Assembly (NCBI GenBank): GCA_965178125.1
Contig: OZ237749.1
Span: 930,001 to 994,000 of the forward strand
Source of the DNA: Bilabrum cf. latius
Lineage: Eukaryota > Bigyra: Bicosoecida > Bigyra > Bicosoecida
Length of the DNA stretch: 64,000 bases
Reading direction: 5' to 3'
Below are positions 23,125 through 35,500 of this stretch, in pieces (position 1 is the first letter of the stretch; each line of letters begins with the position of its first letter). The notes under the pieces are model-generated. The model had not been told where the DNA came from. It was given only the letters and a program-made list of their open reading frames with translations, and made no database searches. The position numbers and the translations under genes were made by a program.

Positions 23125-25368
23125 TCACGCATCGCACCAGCTCGCCCCGTCCACTTCCACGTCCACGTCTCCCATGGCATAGGTCCGGCTCCCCTCGGCC
23201 CCTTGCAGCACCAGCGATGCACCCCCGCAGCACCCACCCCCCCCCTCCCCGGCCACCTCCACCCGGGGGAGCTGCCCCCCCTTCTCACCGTCCATCACCA
23301 CTAGGACCACGAGGAACGACCCGTCTCCAGCCCGAGCGCCTGCGGTGCTTCCCGCCGCAACCGCTCCAGCTCCTGGCGCAGACGCAGAAGCACCCTCCGA
23401 AACACCGCCGGCAGCCGCCACATCGACCCACGTATTATTGTGGTACAGCTTGTCTCCGTAGGGATACCCGAGCGAGTGAGAGTCGCCGGGGATGCCCCTG
23501 TGCACGCTGCCCCTCCGCAAGGAATAGTTCCCCGCCCGGGGCCAGCCCACGAACGCGTGCACACTGCCGATTGCTGGGGCCCCTTGGCCCTCGCTGCCCG
23601 GCCGCCGGGACACGATCGCATCCAGGGCCTCCTGCGCCGCCTGCTTGGCCTCTGGTGACACGGTCAGGCGGAAGGTCTCCGGCACGGCCACGCCTCCCGG
23701 TGTTCGCACGCTGTGTTCCCCAGCCCCAGCCCCAGCCCCAGCCTAGCCACCGCCCTCGCCCTCACCCTCGCCCTCGTCCTCGTTCTCGTCCTCGGTCCGC
23801 AGCAGCTCGAGGTCGTTGAAGTCTGGGGTGTTGAGGCGCCACACGCTGCCGTTGCTCGAGGTATCGCCCACGACCACGACCGCCTTGACGCCCCCGCCGA
23901 GCGCGCCCGCCGCCCCAAAGTCGGCCAGCACCCGCCTCGTGTGGTTCCCCACGAACGTCGCTGACCCTCGCACCACGGAAAAGGCCCCCAGGCCCTCTTT
24001 GAGGCATGGCTGCCTGAGCAGCTGCCCCCGTGCCTGCGTGTCCCCGTCTGAAATCAGCTCCGGGTCCTCAGGGAACAACGAGGTCTGCCCCTAGGGCTTG
24101 GTGATGCGGCCCGCGCCCGCCGCCCACGCGCTGCCAGCCCCCAGCAGCCTGAACCCGTTCACGTCGGAGGAGCTGTGGCACTGGTAGCACTGCCTGTGCT
24201 TGGCCGTGTGCTGCACGATGATGTCGCTGCCGTCCATGGCGTGTCCCGACCGCGCCAGCGTCATGCCGTACGACGTGTCGTTGTACACGAGCCAGCCATC
24301 TGTCGGCGGCTCGCTGGGCCCTTCCTCCTCTGGCAAGAACAGGAGGGCATACAGTGCCCCGCCCCTATACGAAGAGAAGTGCCTGTCGCCCAGATTGCCG
24401 TACATCCTGCGGTAGGCCCTCAGCATGCCGGGAAGGTGCTCGGGCAGCGACACCCCTGGGCCGAACGCGAGGTTGGCGGACCCCTGCGCGGTGCAGATCG
24501 CGTTGTCGTCCACAAAGTCGTTGTGCAGGCCCAGGCTAGGGCCGGCTGCAGCTGGGTCTTGCGAATCGAACGAGGGGTACGGCAGAGCGGCGCACGCCAG
24601 GTAGGTCGTGAACAGCATCTGCCGGGCCGGAGGCACCTCGGCCCCGAAGTCAAATCCCCACAGCCGGCGCGCGGCAATCACGAACGGGCCGGTGAACTGC
24701 CACGGATAAAATGTGTACCCTTTTCCCTCAGGATCCCACCCGCGCTGCTCCGATTCATGCAGCCGGTGCCCCTGGTTCGCCCGAAGGTGTCCCATGAGGT
24801 AGTCGAAGGCATTTTTCCCGCGCCGCTCGCACTCTGTCTCGTCGCAAGCCGCAAAACAGAGCCCAGCAGAGGCATATCGGACAGCTTCATGATTATTGCC
24901 GAAACCGTTGACGCCGTCGAACTCGTACATTAGCGAGTAACCGTTAGAAATGAGCTATACAGACAAGTTGGATCTCGTGGCTTCAGGCCATTCCTGATAG
25001 CACCCATCAAACGCGATTGCTACCCCTACTGAGAAGTACGCCCGTGTCAGCCCTCTTGCACTCGTGTTCGCCCACATGCCAGACTCGTACACTACAAACT
25101 TAGCGAGCTCCAGGGCTTGAGTGCAGTACCCGCGGTTGCCCGTCGCAAGGTATGCCCCCGGCAGCGATCGCAACAGCGTTCCGTTGTAGTAAGGCTCTGT
25201 ATGATTGTCCAATGGATCAACCAAGAGCTTTGCAATTGACGCGTAAGGCTCTCTCGCAGCCTTGGCCCGAATCGTTGGAATGTCGCTGCTGCTCCAAAGG
25301 AGCCTTGGATGGTCCTGCGCTATGCCTTGCACCGCAAGCGCAGCAGCCGCGAAGAATGCTAGCAGCAT
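23125..25368 (-). CDS. secreted heparinase II/III-like protein
   Basis: 747 aa, single exon, ending in TGA. Signal peptide MLLAFFAAAALAVQGIA, then HPRLLWSSSDIPTIRAKA, the usual opening of this polysaccharide-lyase family. An alpha-toroid-like helical region follows to about residue 370. A beta-domain then carries SYGMTLARSG, a C-x-x-C pair (QCYQC) and SSSDVNGFRLLGAG, the family's H/S-x-D-x-N-x-F-x-l-x-a-x-G segment. The enzymes cleave acidic polysaccharides such as heparan, alginate or related uronic-acid polymers by beta-elimination; the substrate is not predictable here. TAG codons: 24955, 24091 and 23743. A Gly/Glu-rich linker at about 530-545 precedes a third, less recognisable domain. 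It belongs to the 22-32 kb carbohydrate block. Confidence 0.75.
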
Positions 25369-25572
25369 GTAATTCGAAAGCTCGGCGATCTCAGTGGCGG
25401 GGGAACGTGAGTCTACCGGCCTGCGCGGGCGTGAGCTGCAGCACCGAGTTGCCGCCGGTGGCCCATGCAGCAATGCAACACCCGCACCGTACCGTACCTC
25501 CGCGTTTGAATGCCAGCGATGCACCGGTGATGGGCGATCCATGCGACACGAATACAAACACAGCCACACGGT

Positions 25573-27504
25573 TCAGACAACGCCATTTATCGAGAGGTAA
25601 GACAGCGTCAGCAGCCCGGACCCCGCGAGCCGCATGAGCAGATGCGCGGGGGCGAGCTCCGCCCGAGCCTCCGCCTCCGAGATCCCAATGTACCTTCGTG
25701 CCAGCGTGGCCGCCAGGATCGACACGCCCCAGCACAGCACCACTCTCAGCACCGTCATCTCCAGGTACGTGCCCGACAGATCCACGAAGGCCGTCGCCAG
25801 GTAAAAAAACAAAAACTCCCTCCCGAACTGCAGAGCCCGGAACAGCACCAGAGACACCCACTCGGTCTCGGACCACGACAGACCCAGGAGGCGGCCGAAC
25901 CGGCCACAGCCGCACTGCTCGCATCCACCACAGCTTGCTTGTTGCTCCCTGTTTCTGCTTGCAGCCGCTCCCGCCTAAATCTCGACGGGAGCTACCGCCA
26001 CCGCCAAAGCTCCGCCGTCCGCCCCCGATTGCCGACCACCCCGCCCGCCGTCCTCTTCCTCACGGGCCGGTCCCAAGGCAGGCCCCACCGAGCCGGGTCC
26101 CAATGAAGAGGCCCCAAACCCGGCCTCCGTGCTTCTCACGCCCGCGACCTTCCCTTCACTTCCCAACATGCCACCACCTGCCCCCTCACCGCCTCGACTG
26201 TTCCCTCGTGTGTTCCCCAGCTCCTCGATCCTGTCGCGTGGCTCTCCAAGAAACTCGGCGAGCTGGGGCCAGGCGGCCGCGGCCCACACCAAGGGGAGCG
26301 AGGTCACGGGCAGCATGATCTGGTCCGCTGCCGCATACCCGAACATGGTTATGTCGCACTTCTCCTCCAGGTAGGTCGTGCACACGATCCCCACGCCGGC
26401 GGTCAGAGCGAGCACCACAAAGGCGAGGCCGACAGAGGCCACGTGCCACAGCTCCAAGCGAGACCACCCGCCGCCCGAATCGTCACCCTCTTCTGCCTGG
26501 AGCCGAGGGGCGGATTGTAAAGAAGAGTCGTTCCAATCTCCATTTGAAGTGCCATGGTCGTGGCTTCCACCCTGGCCCAGGAGCGGGCTGGTGGCGCCGT
26601 CCTCCGGTTGCTCACCGCACCCGTCCGAGACCTAACCGCGTGGAGGTTTGGTGGCGGTTCGCAGCTGAGCTGCATGGTCGTCCGTTGCGTTAATCTGGGC
26701 TTCAGATGGCGGCTGCTAGAGCCTACTGTCGCCGCCACCGTCCCTGGGCCTCGTCTTGGTCGCGGGCGAGAGGCAGCTGAGAGCGGCGCTCAGGCTGGCC
26801 CAAGAACCCCTCCAAGAGGGAGGCAGAGTCATAATACACAACACTGTACCAATGATTGCCAGCATGACTCCAAGTGCCCCGGGCGGAGCGTCGCCAGACA
26901 TACCTACCACCCGCTCGAACGGTGCAATGAACAAGCTCGCCAGAATGAAAGCCAGCACGACTAGCACAGCTCCAAGAGGTTCCCGCAATACATAAATTAG
27001 TGCTACCCAGTATACTGTATTATTGAACGCATTCACCCAGATTCCTGGGCACCGTGCCAGGCCCAGCGGCAGCCACAGTGAGCCCTGCCGCTAGGTAACT
27101 CCCGCGGGCAATGCGAGCTAGAGAATAGCCAAAATAATAAATGCTTGTACCGCAGAGTACACGGTGACGGACGTCAGTTGGCGCAGAACGGAACGCTTGT
27201 GCACTATCCTCGAGTGCCGCTGTCCGAAAAACTCGCCACCGGCCGATAATCCCTATGTAAAGAGCAAGAGCCAAAAGCTGGGATGCCCAGTCTGCTTGGC
27301 AGCACCTAATAAGGCGCGTGCGCCCCTCAGGAAGCGCGATGCCATTCCTGGAAACAGGCCGTTTGAGCAGTTGTCGAGGCTGCAGCGACCGTCACCACGA
27401 GCTGGACTGGAGTGACGAGTTGGCGGCTGGCGGATCCGATCCGATCTTTGGCTTGCGCTGGACCAAGCCTGGGCCAGAGCTGCCAACGCAAAACCGACGG
27501 GCAT
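25573..27504 (-). CDS. unknown polytopic membrane protein
   Basis: 643 aa, single exon, ending in TGA. Signal-like start MPVGFALAALAQAWSS, then CSLDNC, then roughly eight to ten hydrophobic segments in two sets (about 85-260 and 400-640). A disordered Gly/Ser-rich loop separates them (about 265-355), and a second sits near 430-510. TAG codons: 27253, 27118, 27091, 26716, 26632 and 25975. Reading them as Gln gives a smooth membrane topology, for example AFIILAILXLALPAGV. The pairing of helices vaguely recalls drug/metabolite transporters, but I do not recognise a family. It sits inside the carbohydrate gene block, so a sugar-related transport role is possible but unsupported by motif. Confidence 0.6.
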
Positions 27505-27604
27505 GCACCGATCAGCCAGCCGTAACCGAGACCGTGGAGCGTCATGGTCCCCCAGCCTGAGGGACCGTGCAGCCAGCGGCACTCCAAAGGGATCGGGCCA
27601 GGGC

Positions 27605-30600
27605 TCATGCGAGCACGTGCGCCCCCGTCCGCACCACGTGTACCCCGGGCTCGAGAGTGACAACCGCGTACTGCTCGTGCGGCTGCTCGAGCTCCAGCTC
27701 CACCTCGCCCAGCCTCTGGCCGTCCACCTCAACCCTCCTCCGAGTCGGTTCGCTGCCCCTGCTGGCCACAGGGGCATACACCACCGCCCTGCAGCTGCCG
27801 GGAACCTCCACCCGAACGCTGAACCCAGCGGGTGCAAGACCGCTGGCACCGCCCGTCCTCCTCCCCAGCTCGCCCGGCTCCTGCTGCAGAGTCTGGTTCA
27901 CGTCGACAGGGATGGGCCCTCGGATCGAGGGAACAACTAGGCTTGCCCTCGTCAGCGCGCCCAGCTGAGGCCTGACTTCGAAGGTGGCAAATCCCGGCGC
28001 GGTCGCCTTCACCCCCATCAGGTACTCCGCCACAACCCACACCAAAGGGGCCCCCCACGGGTGCGAGAAGGTGAGGTTGGGCTTCTCGCTCGGGTCCCAC
28101 GCCTCCATGCCAGCGGTGGCATTGAGCGACAGCTGGTGCAGCCACGAGTGGGGGCCTGCAGCCGCCATGAACTTCACACCCGCATGCCCGTGGTCAGTCA
28201 CGTTCTAGAAGAGCACCGTCAGTGCCCACGGGCCCAGGTACACGCCGCCCACGATGCCGTCCTGCTCCTCCATGCGCCGCAGCACCATACCCCGGAGAGC
28301 CGCCTGCTGCTCCTCTTCAAGGCCGTCGGCCAGTCCGTGCAGCATGGCAAACACAGTGCTGTGCCAGGCCTGGTGCGGGGTACCGGCTCCATCAATGAAG
28401 CCGTCGGCCAGCTGCTGCTCTTCTTCTTCACCCTCCCTTCCGGGGTCCGGCAGCAGCAGCGTTTGTGCTGCCCTGCGCATGCGAGATGCCGCTGCCGCCG
28501 CCCTGTCAGCGTCCTGCGAGCGGTTGAGTGCCCTGGCAAGCGCCTCGAAGCTGACGAGGGCACGGTAGCTGAACGCGTTTACCACCGTGTTCTCTGGACG
28601 GTACACGAACCCGTCCCTCAAGTTGGATGGCCAGTCGATCTCGGGTCCGTTGCAGCTGAAGAGCGTCACGTTCGCGGTGCAGTGCTCCACTCGACTGAGA
28701 CCGCCACACGGTGGACAGGACCACAGACCAGAGGACTGGTTCACCAGCGCCGTCCCTGTCCAGTTCCTCAGGGTGGCGTAGTGCCTCTCGGCTAGGTCCA
28801 GCAGCCCCGTCCTCATGTAATCCTGGTAGGTCGAGATGACCATGATCATGGGCCACTCGGCCGCCCGGGGCCCGCCCCAGCCCCGCTGCTGGATGCCGTA
28901 CTCGAGCGACTGCCGCTGCACCATGAACTCGAGCGAGGAGGCCCAGCCCATGCGGCTGTTGATGTTGATGTTCTCGCCGCACATCACGTCTCGCTGCCTG
29001 GTGTTCGAGTCGGTGAACATGTCGATGGTGGTGGTCACCTGCGTGTCCCGACTCAGCCCGTGGACCCTTGTCACTGCCTGTGCCAGCGTGGCATTTCCAG
29101 ACTCCGCCTCGAACTCTGTGCCGGTGTAGTCGGCATCGTACCGCACTCGCCAAGCAGAGATGTTGAAGGAGGACGCGGGAGGCGGGGCCTGCTGGGATGC
29201 ATTCAAACCGGGCAGCACCCGGATCCTCGCGAACCGAAACTCGGAGTACTCGTGCTGGGTGAACCGCTGGGACCCCGCCCTCAGCGTCCACTACTCGTGG
29301 TAGTCGTTGCCCGTGTGCATGGGCACCTTGAGATCCCGGGGCCAGGCTGTGCCCGGCAGTAGGTCCTCGGTCATGGACACGTCCAGGACGGTTCCCTCAC
29401 TTCCGGGCGGGGCATCCACAGCCACGTCCATGCCGCCCATGAACTCGAGGCCGAAATCGACGAACAGGTCCAGGGTATGCGACGAGGGGTACTGACGGAT
29501 GTCCTGCGGCTGCAGACCGTGTGTGACGAGCACGTTGTTGCTCGGTCTCGGTCGCAGCGGGGCCCACCATCCTGGCGCAGGCACGGCCTGCTCCCACGAA
29601 GAGTCGTTGAATCCCGCCTGCCGCCAGCCGACGGGCTCCTGCCTTGCGTCGAAGTTGTCGTGCGGCTGGTACTGGTCCTGCTTGTAGGCCGAGGCGCAGC
29701 ACGATGGGTTAAAGTAGTCCGTGGCGTTGTACGCCTTAAATGAAGGCCCTGATCCGACGGAGATCCTGGTCCCGTTCCGAAGCACCAGGTCTAGCTGCAG
29801 GAGAACCTTGGGCGGGATAGGCCCGTCCTCGCCGTAGTTCCTGGACATGTACGTCTGCAGGGCCACGACCATCGTAGACGGTGCAGAATCGCTGCCATCT
29901 TGGGATCGTTCAGCCTGAAGCTCGCCCTCAAGCTGCCCCTCTGTGCCCCAGGGGCCGATTGCGCCGTCTCCCTTCTCTGCACTTTGTCCCGGCACCTTCA
30001 TCTGCGCCTGCTCACTGGCAGGCCTTTGCCTCCCTGCACTGGCGCCCTGGGTCACCAGCGCAGTGACGTCATACACGTCATAGAGGTGATGGGGCTCGCA
30101 GGAGCACTCTGTGGTCGCGTCTTGGATGGGGCACACGGGGCCGCAGGTGGACACCCGGCCGGGACCCATCCCCACAAGGGCACCGTCGAGGTACAGCTTG
30201 TACGAGGCGAGCAGCTTGGCGTTCTGGACGCCGCTCCCGTGGGTCGTCTGGGGGTTGGCGGTGATTCCCGCGAGGGCAAGCACGACGTCTTGGCGGAACG
30301 ACACCTCGATTTCCCTGCGGAAGAGGACGAATCCGTCGGCGCCCTCCATCCACATGGGAGTGGATGTGGCTGCATCGGGCTCCCCTGACCAGCCTGTCGT
30401 GAAGGAGGCCCAATCGCTCCATGGCAGGCACTCTCCGCGAGTCATGCACGCAGAGACTCTCCATTTGTAGGCATGCATGGCCTGCAGCAGGCCTTCGCTG
30501 ATCACAAGATCCGTTGAGGGCGCTGCAGATGTGCCATTCTGCTCTAGCAATATCTTGCCCGTCACAGAATCAGCCAGCTCAAGGCCGAATGATTCTTGGT

Positions 30601-30784
30601 CCCCGTGGCCGCTCGGTAGAGCCCACGATACAAAAGCTGAGCTTGTGTTGGGCTGAACTGGGCCGTAGCTACGAAGATTCGTCAGCAGCTGAAATGGAGC
30701 ATCTTGGCTATCCAGTCGCGATGCCTCGACTCTAGACTAGTGCACGACACCAAATATCGCAAAAAGACTCGAGGCCACCCGCAT
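27605..30784 (-). CDS. secreted GH78 alpha-L-rhamnosidase
   Basis: 1059 aa, single exon, ending in TGA. Signal peptide MRVASSLFAIFGVV, then an N-terminal fibronectin-like segment (AFVSWALPSG, YKWRVS), beta-sandwich modules and an (alpha/alpha)6 barrel. The barrel has the GH78 signature region TDSNTRQRDVMCGENIN, then WP-x-M, and a late MEAWD...HPWGA block. It removes terminal alpha-L-rhamnose from pectin (RG-I/II), flavonoids or algal polymers. TAG codons: 30737, 29291 (DYHEXWTL) and 28205 (TVLFXNV, a polar position in the family). The start is fixed by the signal peptide and by the neighbouring divergent gene 101 bp away, a GH28 enzyme; the pair suggests coordinated attack on rhamnogalacturonan-type pectin. 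Confidence 0.9.
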
Positions 30785-30885
30785 GCAAGAAAAGAAATGG
30801 TCTGGAAGGATCGGAGTTGCACTTGGGCGGCGCCGGTTCCAACCTCCCGCTGCGATCTCATTGTACTTCACAATAGCACGTAGCT
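30785..30885. promoter_or_regulatory. divergent spacer, GH78 / GH28
   Basis: Only 101 bp separate the two start codons of the rhamnosidase (-) and the GH28 gene (+), so the two promoters must overlap. This favours co-regulation of the two pectin-active enzymes (inference). Confidence 0.5.
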
Positions 30886-32256
30886 ATGACCTCTATGTGT
30901 AGGATCGCCATTCTTACTGCTTGTGCTTCGAGTATGATGGCCGAGTCGAAGCGTTGCGACGTCGTGGTTGACTGCAAAGCGGACGCGACAAACGTCAGCA
31001 TCTCGACATCACAAGTGTAGGCCTGTGTAAACGAATGCTTGCATGGAGGAGAGGTTTATATCCCCAACAATGCCGCAATTCGCATCAGCTCAATCGATCT
31101 TACGGGAGCATCCGACTTTGCGCTGACGTTTGGGCGAAATGCCTCGCTGAATGCTGTGCAGGACCCGTCCCTGTACCCGCTGGTCCCCTTCCTGCCGTTC
31201 GGCGAAAAAACGAGCTACAGGCCTATTATTTACGGCTGGAATGTGACAAATGTAACGATCGCCGGCTCGGAGCAATGGGCTGCGTTCTCCGAAGAGCCGC
31301 CGGTGCTGAACGGCGCAGGAGGCCCATGGTGGTTCAATTTTACAAAGGGAGTGCTCAAGTACAACCGCCCGAAGCTGATAGAACTGGCCAATGGAACGCA
31401 GATCACCATCAAGGATCTGCACCTGCGGGACTCCCCCAACTGGACCAACCACGTGTACGGGACGTCTGGCGTGAAGTTCAAGCGCCTCCTGGTGACGGCC
31501 CCTCGCGCCGTGGGGAACACGGACGGCATCCACCCGGAGTCGTGCTCGCACGTGCTCATCGACAGCTGCCACGTTGACGTGGGCGACGACGCAATCACGC
31601 TCACCTCCTCGGCTTGGCCCCACACGGACCGCTGCTCGGCCACCCGGCACGTACTCATCACCAACTCGACGCTGCTCTCTAGGAACCTCGCCATAGGATC
31701 GCAGACGTTCTGCGGGGTGCACGACGTGCTCGTGCAGGGGGGCCGCATCGGGGACGACGGGAACGCGCAGGGGATCGGCTCCTCCCCCTGGGCCTTCAAG
31801 ATCAAGCAGCACCAGGACCAGGGGGGTGACGTGTCCAACGTCACTCTCGACGGAGTGAGGGTGGGCCGCATCACGCCCAACCCGTGGCAGCAGAAGCATG
31901 GAGGTTGGTTGGTCACCGCCTACATGAACTACGGCGAAGAGGGAGAGGAGGGAGGGGCGACGGAGGGGCCCCGCTCCCAGCACGCGCACCCGTGGGGCCT
32001 CGCCGATGATGACGAGCCCGCCCCCGCCCCTCCTCCGACCATCCGGGATGTCACGCTGCGCAACATTGTCGTGACGAGCGCGATTTATCCCGCCTCGCTG
32101 ACGGGCCTCCCGTCGTCGTACATCTCAGGCATCACCTACGACAACGTCACGATCCTCGACACGCAGCACACGCAGCCTTGGAGCTGCCACTACGTCAGGA
32201 ACACCACGGTCATCAACTCGTCTCCTGGGCCTGCACCCGGCACCTGTGGGACATGA
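30886..32256 (+). CDS. secreted GH28 polygalacturonase-type enzyme
   Basis: 456 aa, single exon, ending in TGA. A signal-like N-terminus (MTSMCRIAILTACASS) precedes a right-handed parallel beta-helix. GH28 catalytic motifs appear in order: NTDGIHPES (about 212), GDDAIT (about 233), GSQTFCGV (the G-x-H/S-G region, with His replaced) and FKIKQ in place of the usual RIK. It hydrolyses galacturonan or rhamnogalacturonan in pectin. Loss of the canonical His and Arg may indicate an exo-acting or altered-specificity enzyme, or loss of activity. TAG at 31018 lies in SQVXACVNEC, aligned to the family's aIQ-x-AIdaC, where K, Q, A or R is usual. It may act with the adjacent rhamnosidase. Confidence 0.87.
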
Positions 32257-32513
32257 GTGGGCCTAGCGCTGTGCTGGTGCTAGGGCCCAGCACATAGTGC
32301 CTGGCAGCACTAGTCAATGATGACACAGGTGGCGTGAGTGTTGCTGTCATGGCAGGGAGTGAGCTTGCGTCCCCCCGAAATGCCTGAAGTATACTTGAAA
32401 ACACTCGCCTAAACCAAGCTTTATAGTTATAATTATTGCCTGTCCATGTTTTTTATCCATCAATTCGATTCGAGGGCTCGCCGTATAAAAGCCATGCCTA
32501 TCCCATTTACGCC
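32257..32513. other. convergent intergenic region, GH28 / PepN
   Basis: 257 bp between two converging stop codons, AT-richer than the genes. It holds both 3' ends. I see nothing else. Confidence 0.5.
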
Positions 32514-35500
32514 TCAGTCGGTGGCTCCCCCCCCAGCCGCTCCCCCTGCCGGCGCCTCCTCCCCGACAGACTTGAGCGTCTTGGTCAGGATCTCGCGCGT
32601 ATTTTTCGAGGGTGACCCGCCCAGGATGCCCCGCACCTGCTCGACCTGCAGGGCCCGCAGCGCTGGAGTCACGCTCCTGGCCTTGTCAAAGCAGCCCGCC
32701 ATGCGCGCGCCCACCTGCGCGTTCTTCTCGTCCACCCGCTTGAGCATCTCAGCCACGGCGGCGTACCCCTTACCGGAGGCGTCGTGGAAGGCCCGTGGAT
32801 TGCCGTACGCAAACCCACCCAGCAAGGCGTACACCTTGTTGGGGTTGGTGATGGCGAAGGCAGGGTGCTTCTGCAACTCGTCCAGCACCTCGGGGCCCTC
32901 CGCCGTGGACGCCTGAGTCCGGAACCACTTGTCCAGTACCAAGGCGTCGTCCTTGTGCTTCTCTCCGAACGCGCGGATGCTCTCCGTCCGCTGGGGCGAG
33001 CCAGCCGGCAGTGCGCAGCAGATGGAGAACCCTGCGAACTCGTCCGTCATGTTGGTCGCATCCGTCTGCAGGGCAAGGGCGCGGTCCGCTGCGCTGACGC
33101 TCCCGGCTCCAGAGGTGGCCTTGCCCGCCGCAGCCTCCTCACCCTTGGCCAGCAGAGCCAGCGCTGAGGCACGCACGGCCCTGCAAGCCTTGTCCAGCTG
33201 GCTGTTCCAGTCGTACTTGCCGTCGCCCGACTGCAGCCGGAGGGTGGAAGCCTCCCACACGGCGTTCAGCTCTTCGCTTAGGGTCGTGCCAAGCTCCTGC
33301 TGCAGGCCCTTCTTGGCGTCAGCGATGGCAACCGGGTCAACGCACCCGTAGATCTTCTCCGCCTCCTGCTGCAGGGCGGACAGGGACGGCAGGGCAAGGA
33401 TGTGTGAGGCCAAGAAGGCAGTCACCGAGGCAGCCGCCTCGTCGCTGCCACCCACGGCCCCGCGAGGCCCCGCGGCCTCGATGGCCTCCTTGGCGCCCTT
33501 CAAAACCGTGCGCATGGACTCAACGCACGCCGCCCTGGTGCCTTCTGCCAGCTTGGGGGCGGAAGCGCCCTCCTTGGCGCCCTCGGGGGCGGGCACCGCA
33601 GCCACGATGACATCGGTGGCCACCTCGCCCGCGGCCTCTGACTTGTTCACCACGTCAGTGTCGTGCGCCAGACGGAAGAGCCTGTTCTCCAGCGAGTCGC
33701 CCTCCACGGTGAGGCGCACGGGAGCGCTGAAATTGCGCAGCAGGGAGGGCACGGGCTGCGCCGACACGCCCTCTAGAACGAATGTCTGCTCGGGCTCGGT
33801 CAGGTGCAGCACAACCTCGGCAGAGGGTGCAGCCGTGGCGGCGGCGGCATCATCCCCGGGGGCATCGACGCCCGCGAGGATGGCCTTGCCCCAGCGCTGG
33901 CTCCACTCGGCGGGGTCGGCGCGCAGGGTGACCGGCATGGCCTTGCCGTCGGGGCCCAGCAGCGACATGCGCACGGGGATGTGCAGCGCGGGCTTGGGGC
34001 CCTTCTGCGTGGGCGTGTCGGGGACGGTCTGCGACAGGGTGACACTGCAGGTCTTGGACGCCTCGTCCCAGGCGACCTTCGCATTTACGTGAGGCGTGCC
34101 CGCCACTGCGTACCACCTGCGGAACTGCAAGAGGGGCCTGTCGCCCGCCGCCAGGAAGGGCGCGTCCACCCACCTGGACATGGAGTCCTCCACGCTCTTC
34201 ACGGAGCCGTCAATGTCCTTGAGTCCTCCCCAGTTGGCGTCCTCCATGGCCGTGCAGAAGTCGTTGCAGGTGACCGCCTGCCCGTCGTGCCTCTCAAAGT
34301 ACAGGTCGGTCGCCCGGCGGAAGCGGTCCCTGCCCAGGATGGTCTCGTACATGCGCACCACCTCGGCGCCGCCATCGTACACGGTCACCGAGTAGAAGCT
34401 GCGAGCAGAAAGGACCGACGAAACTGGTGCCAAAGATATCAATTGGAGAATGTGCATGCAGATCTATGAGCTCGAACATGCATGCATATAGAAAACACAC
34501 GCAAGTAGGAGCACTATGGAACACGCAGTGGCGCAAGAGTTGTTCCGATGCCTCACTTGTCGATGGCCTCCACCTCGTCGGGACGGATTGGGTGGGACAT
34601 TGGCCCTCCTGCCTCGTCGAACTGGGCCGACTTGACCGTGCGGACGTCGTCCAGGCGCTTCATGGCGGGCGACAGCTCGTCCATGGTGAAGGCCTGGTCC
34701 CTGAACACGGTGAAACCCTCCTTTAGGGTCACTGCGGATGGGATTGACAACTAGAGCGTACGGATAGAGGCGTGCTAGGGTGACCGGTCACAGCGGCACG
34801 TCAACAAACCAGTACCCATGGAAGTCACCAAGCAGTACCCATGGAAGTCATCTAGTGCCCTCTCACGCTGGAACCAGTCCTGACAGGTCACGCGGTTACC
34901 CGAATAGTTGTGGAAGTACTCGTGTCTGCGTAGGGATGGGCAAGGGAGATGAAAGGGAGTGAGTGTAGGTTGGAGGCACCGCGTGGCATGGCAAACGAGT
35001 GGAAACGGTCCGGCCGCACAATCGCCCATTGAGACTCACCCTACCACGTCGCAGATCATGTCCAGGTCAAAGTCAGTGGCACTCCTCTCGGAGCCCAGCA
35101 CGTACTTGGTGTTGAACACGTTCAGGCTCTTATTCTCCATGGCACCCATAGTGAAGTCTGGGGTGGCCACGATGTTAAACTAATCCAGGTCGTAGACTCG
35201 ACCAAAGCGGCGCTCGTCCCAGGCCATAGACCGCTGCAGGCTGCGCATGGCGTGCCCGCACCGCTCGATGTCGTCACCGATTGCGAAGATGCGCAGGCGC
35301 ACGTCCACGCCGTCCTTGCGCTTGAACGAGTCCTCCAGCACGTTGAAGTCGCCCGCCACCAGAGCAAACAGGTAGGTCGGCTTGCGCCAGGGGTCCACCC
35401 ATTTCACCCAGTGCTTGCCCTCGGCGGAAGGGTCCTCCGGCGTGCCCTCCCCCTTCTCCACGTCGTTTCCGTTCGAGAGAAGGAACGGGTACTTGGTTCT

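Noticed and set aside
27004-27040. a 22-nt intron in the polytopic membrane gene (27504-25573)
   Set aside because: A neighbouring frame without TAG suggested it. The continuous frame with TAG read as an amino acid needs no intron, gives a signal peptide and a smooth topology, and the candidate donor (GTGAA) does not fit GTRAG.
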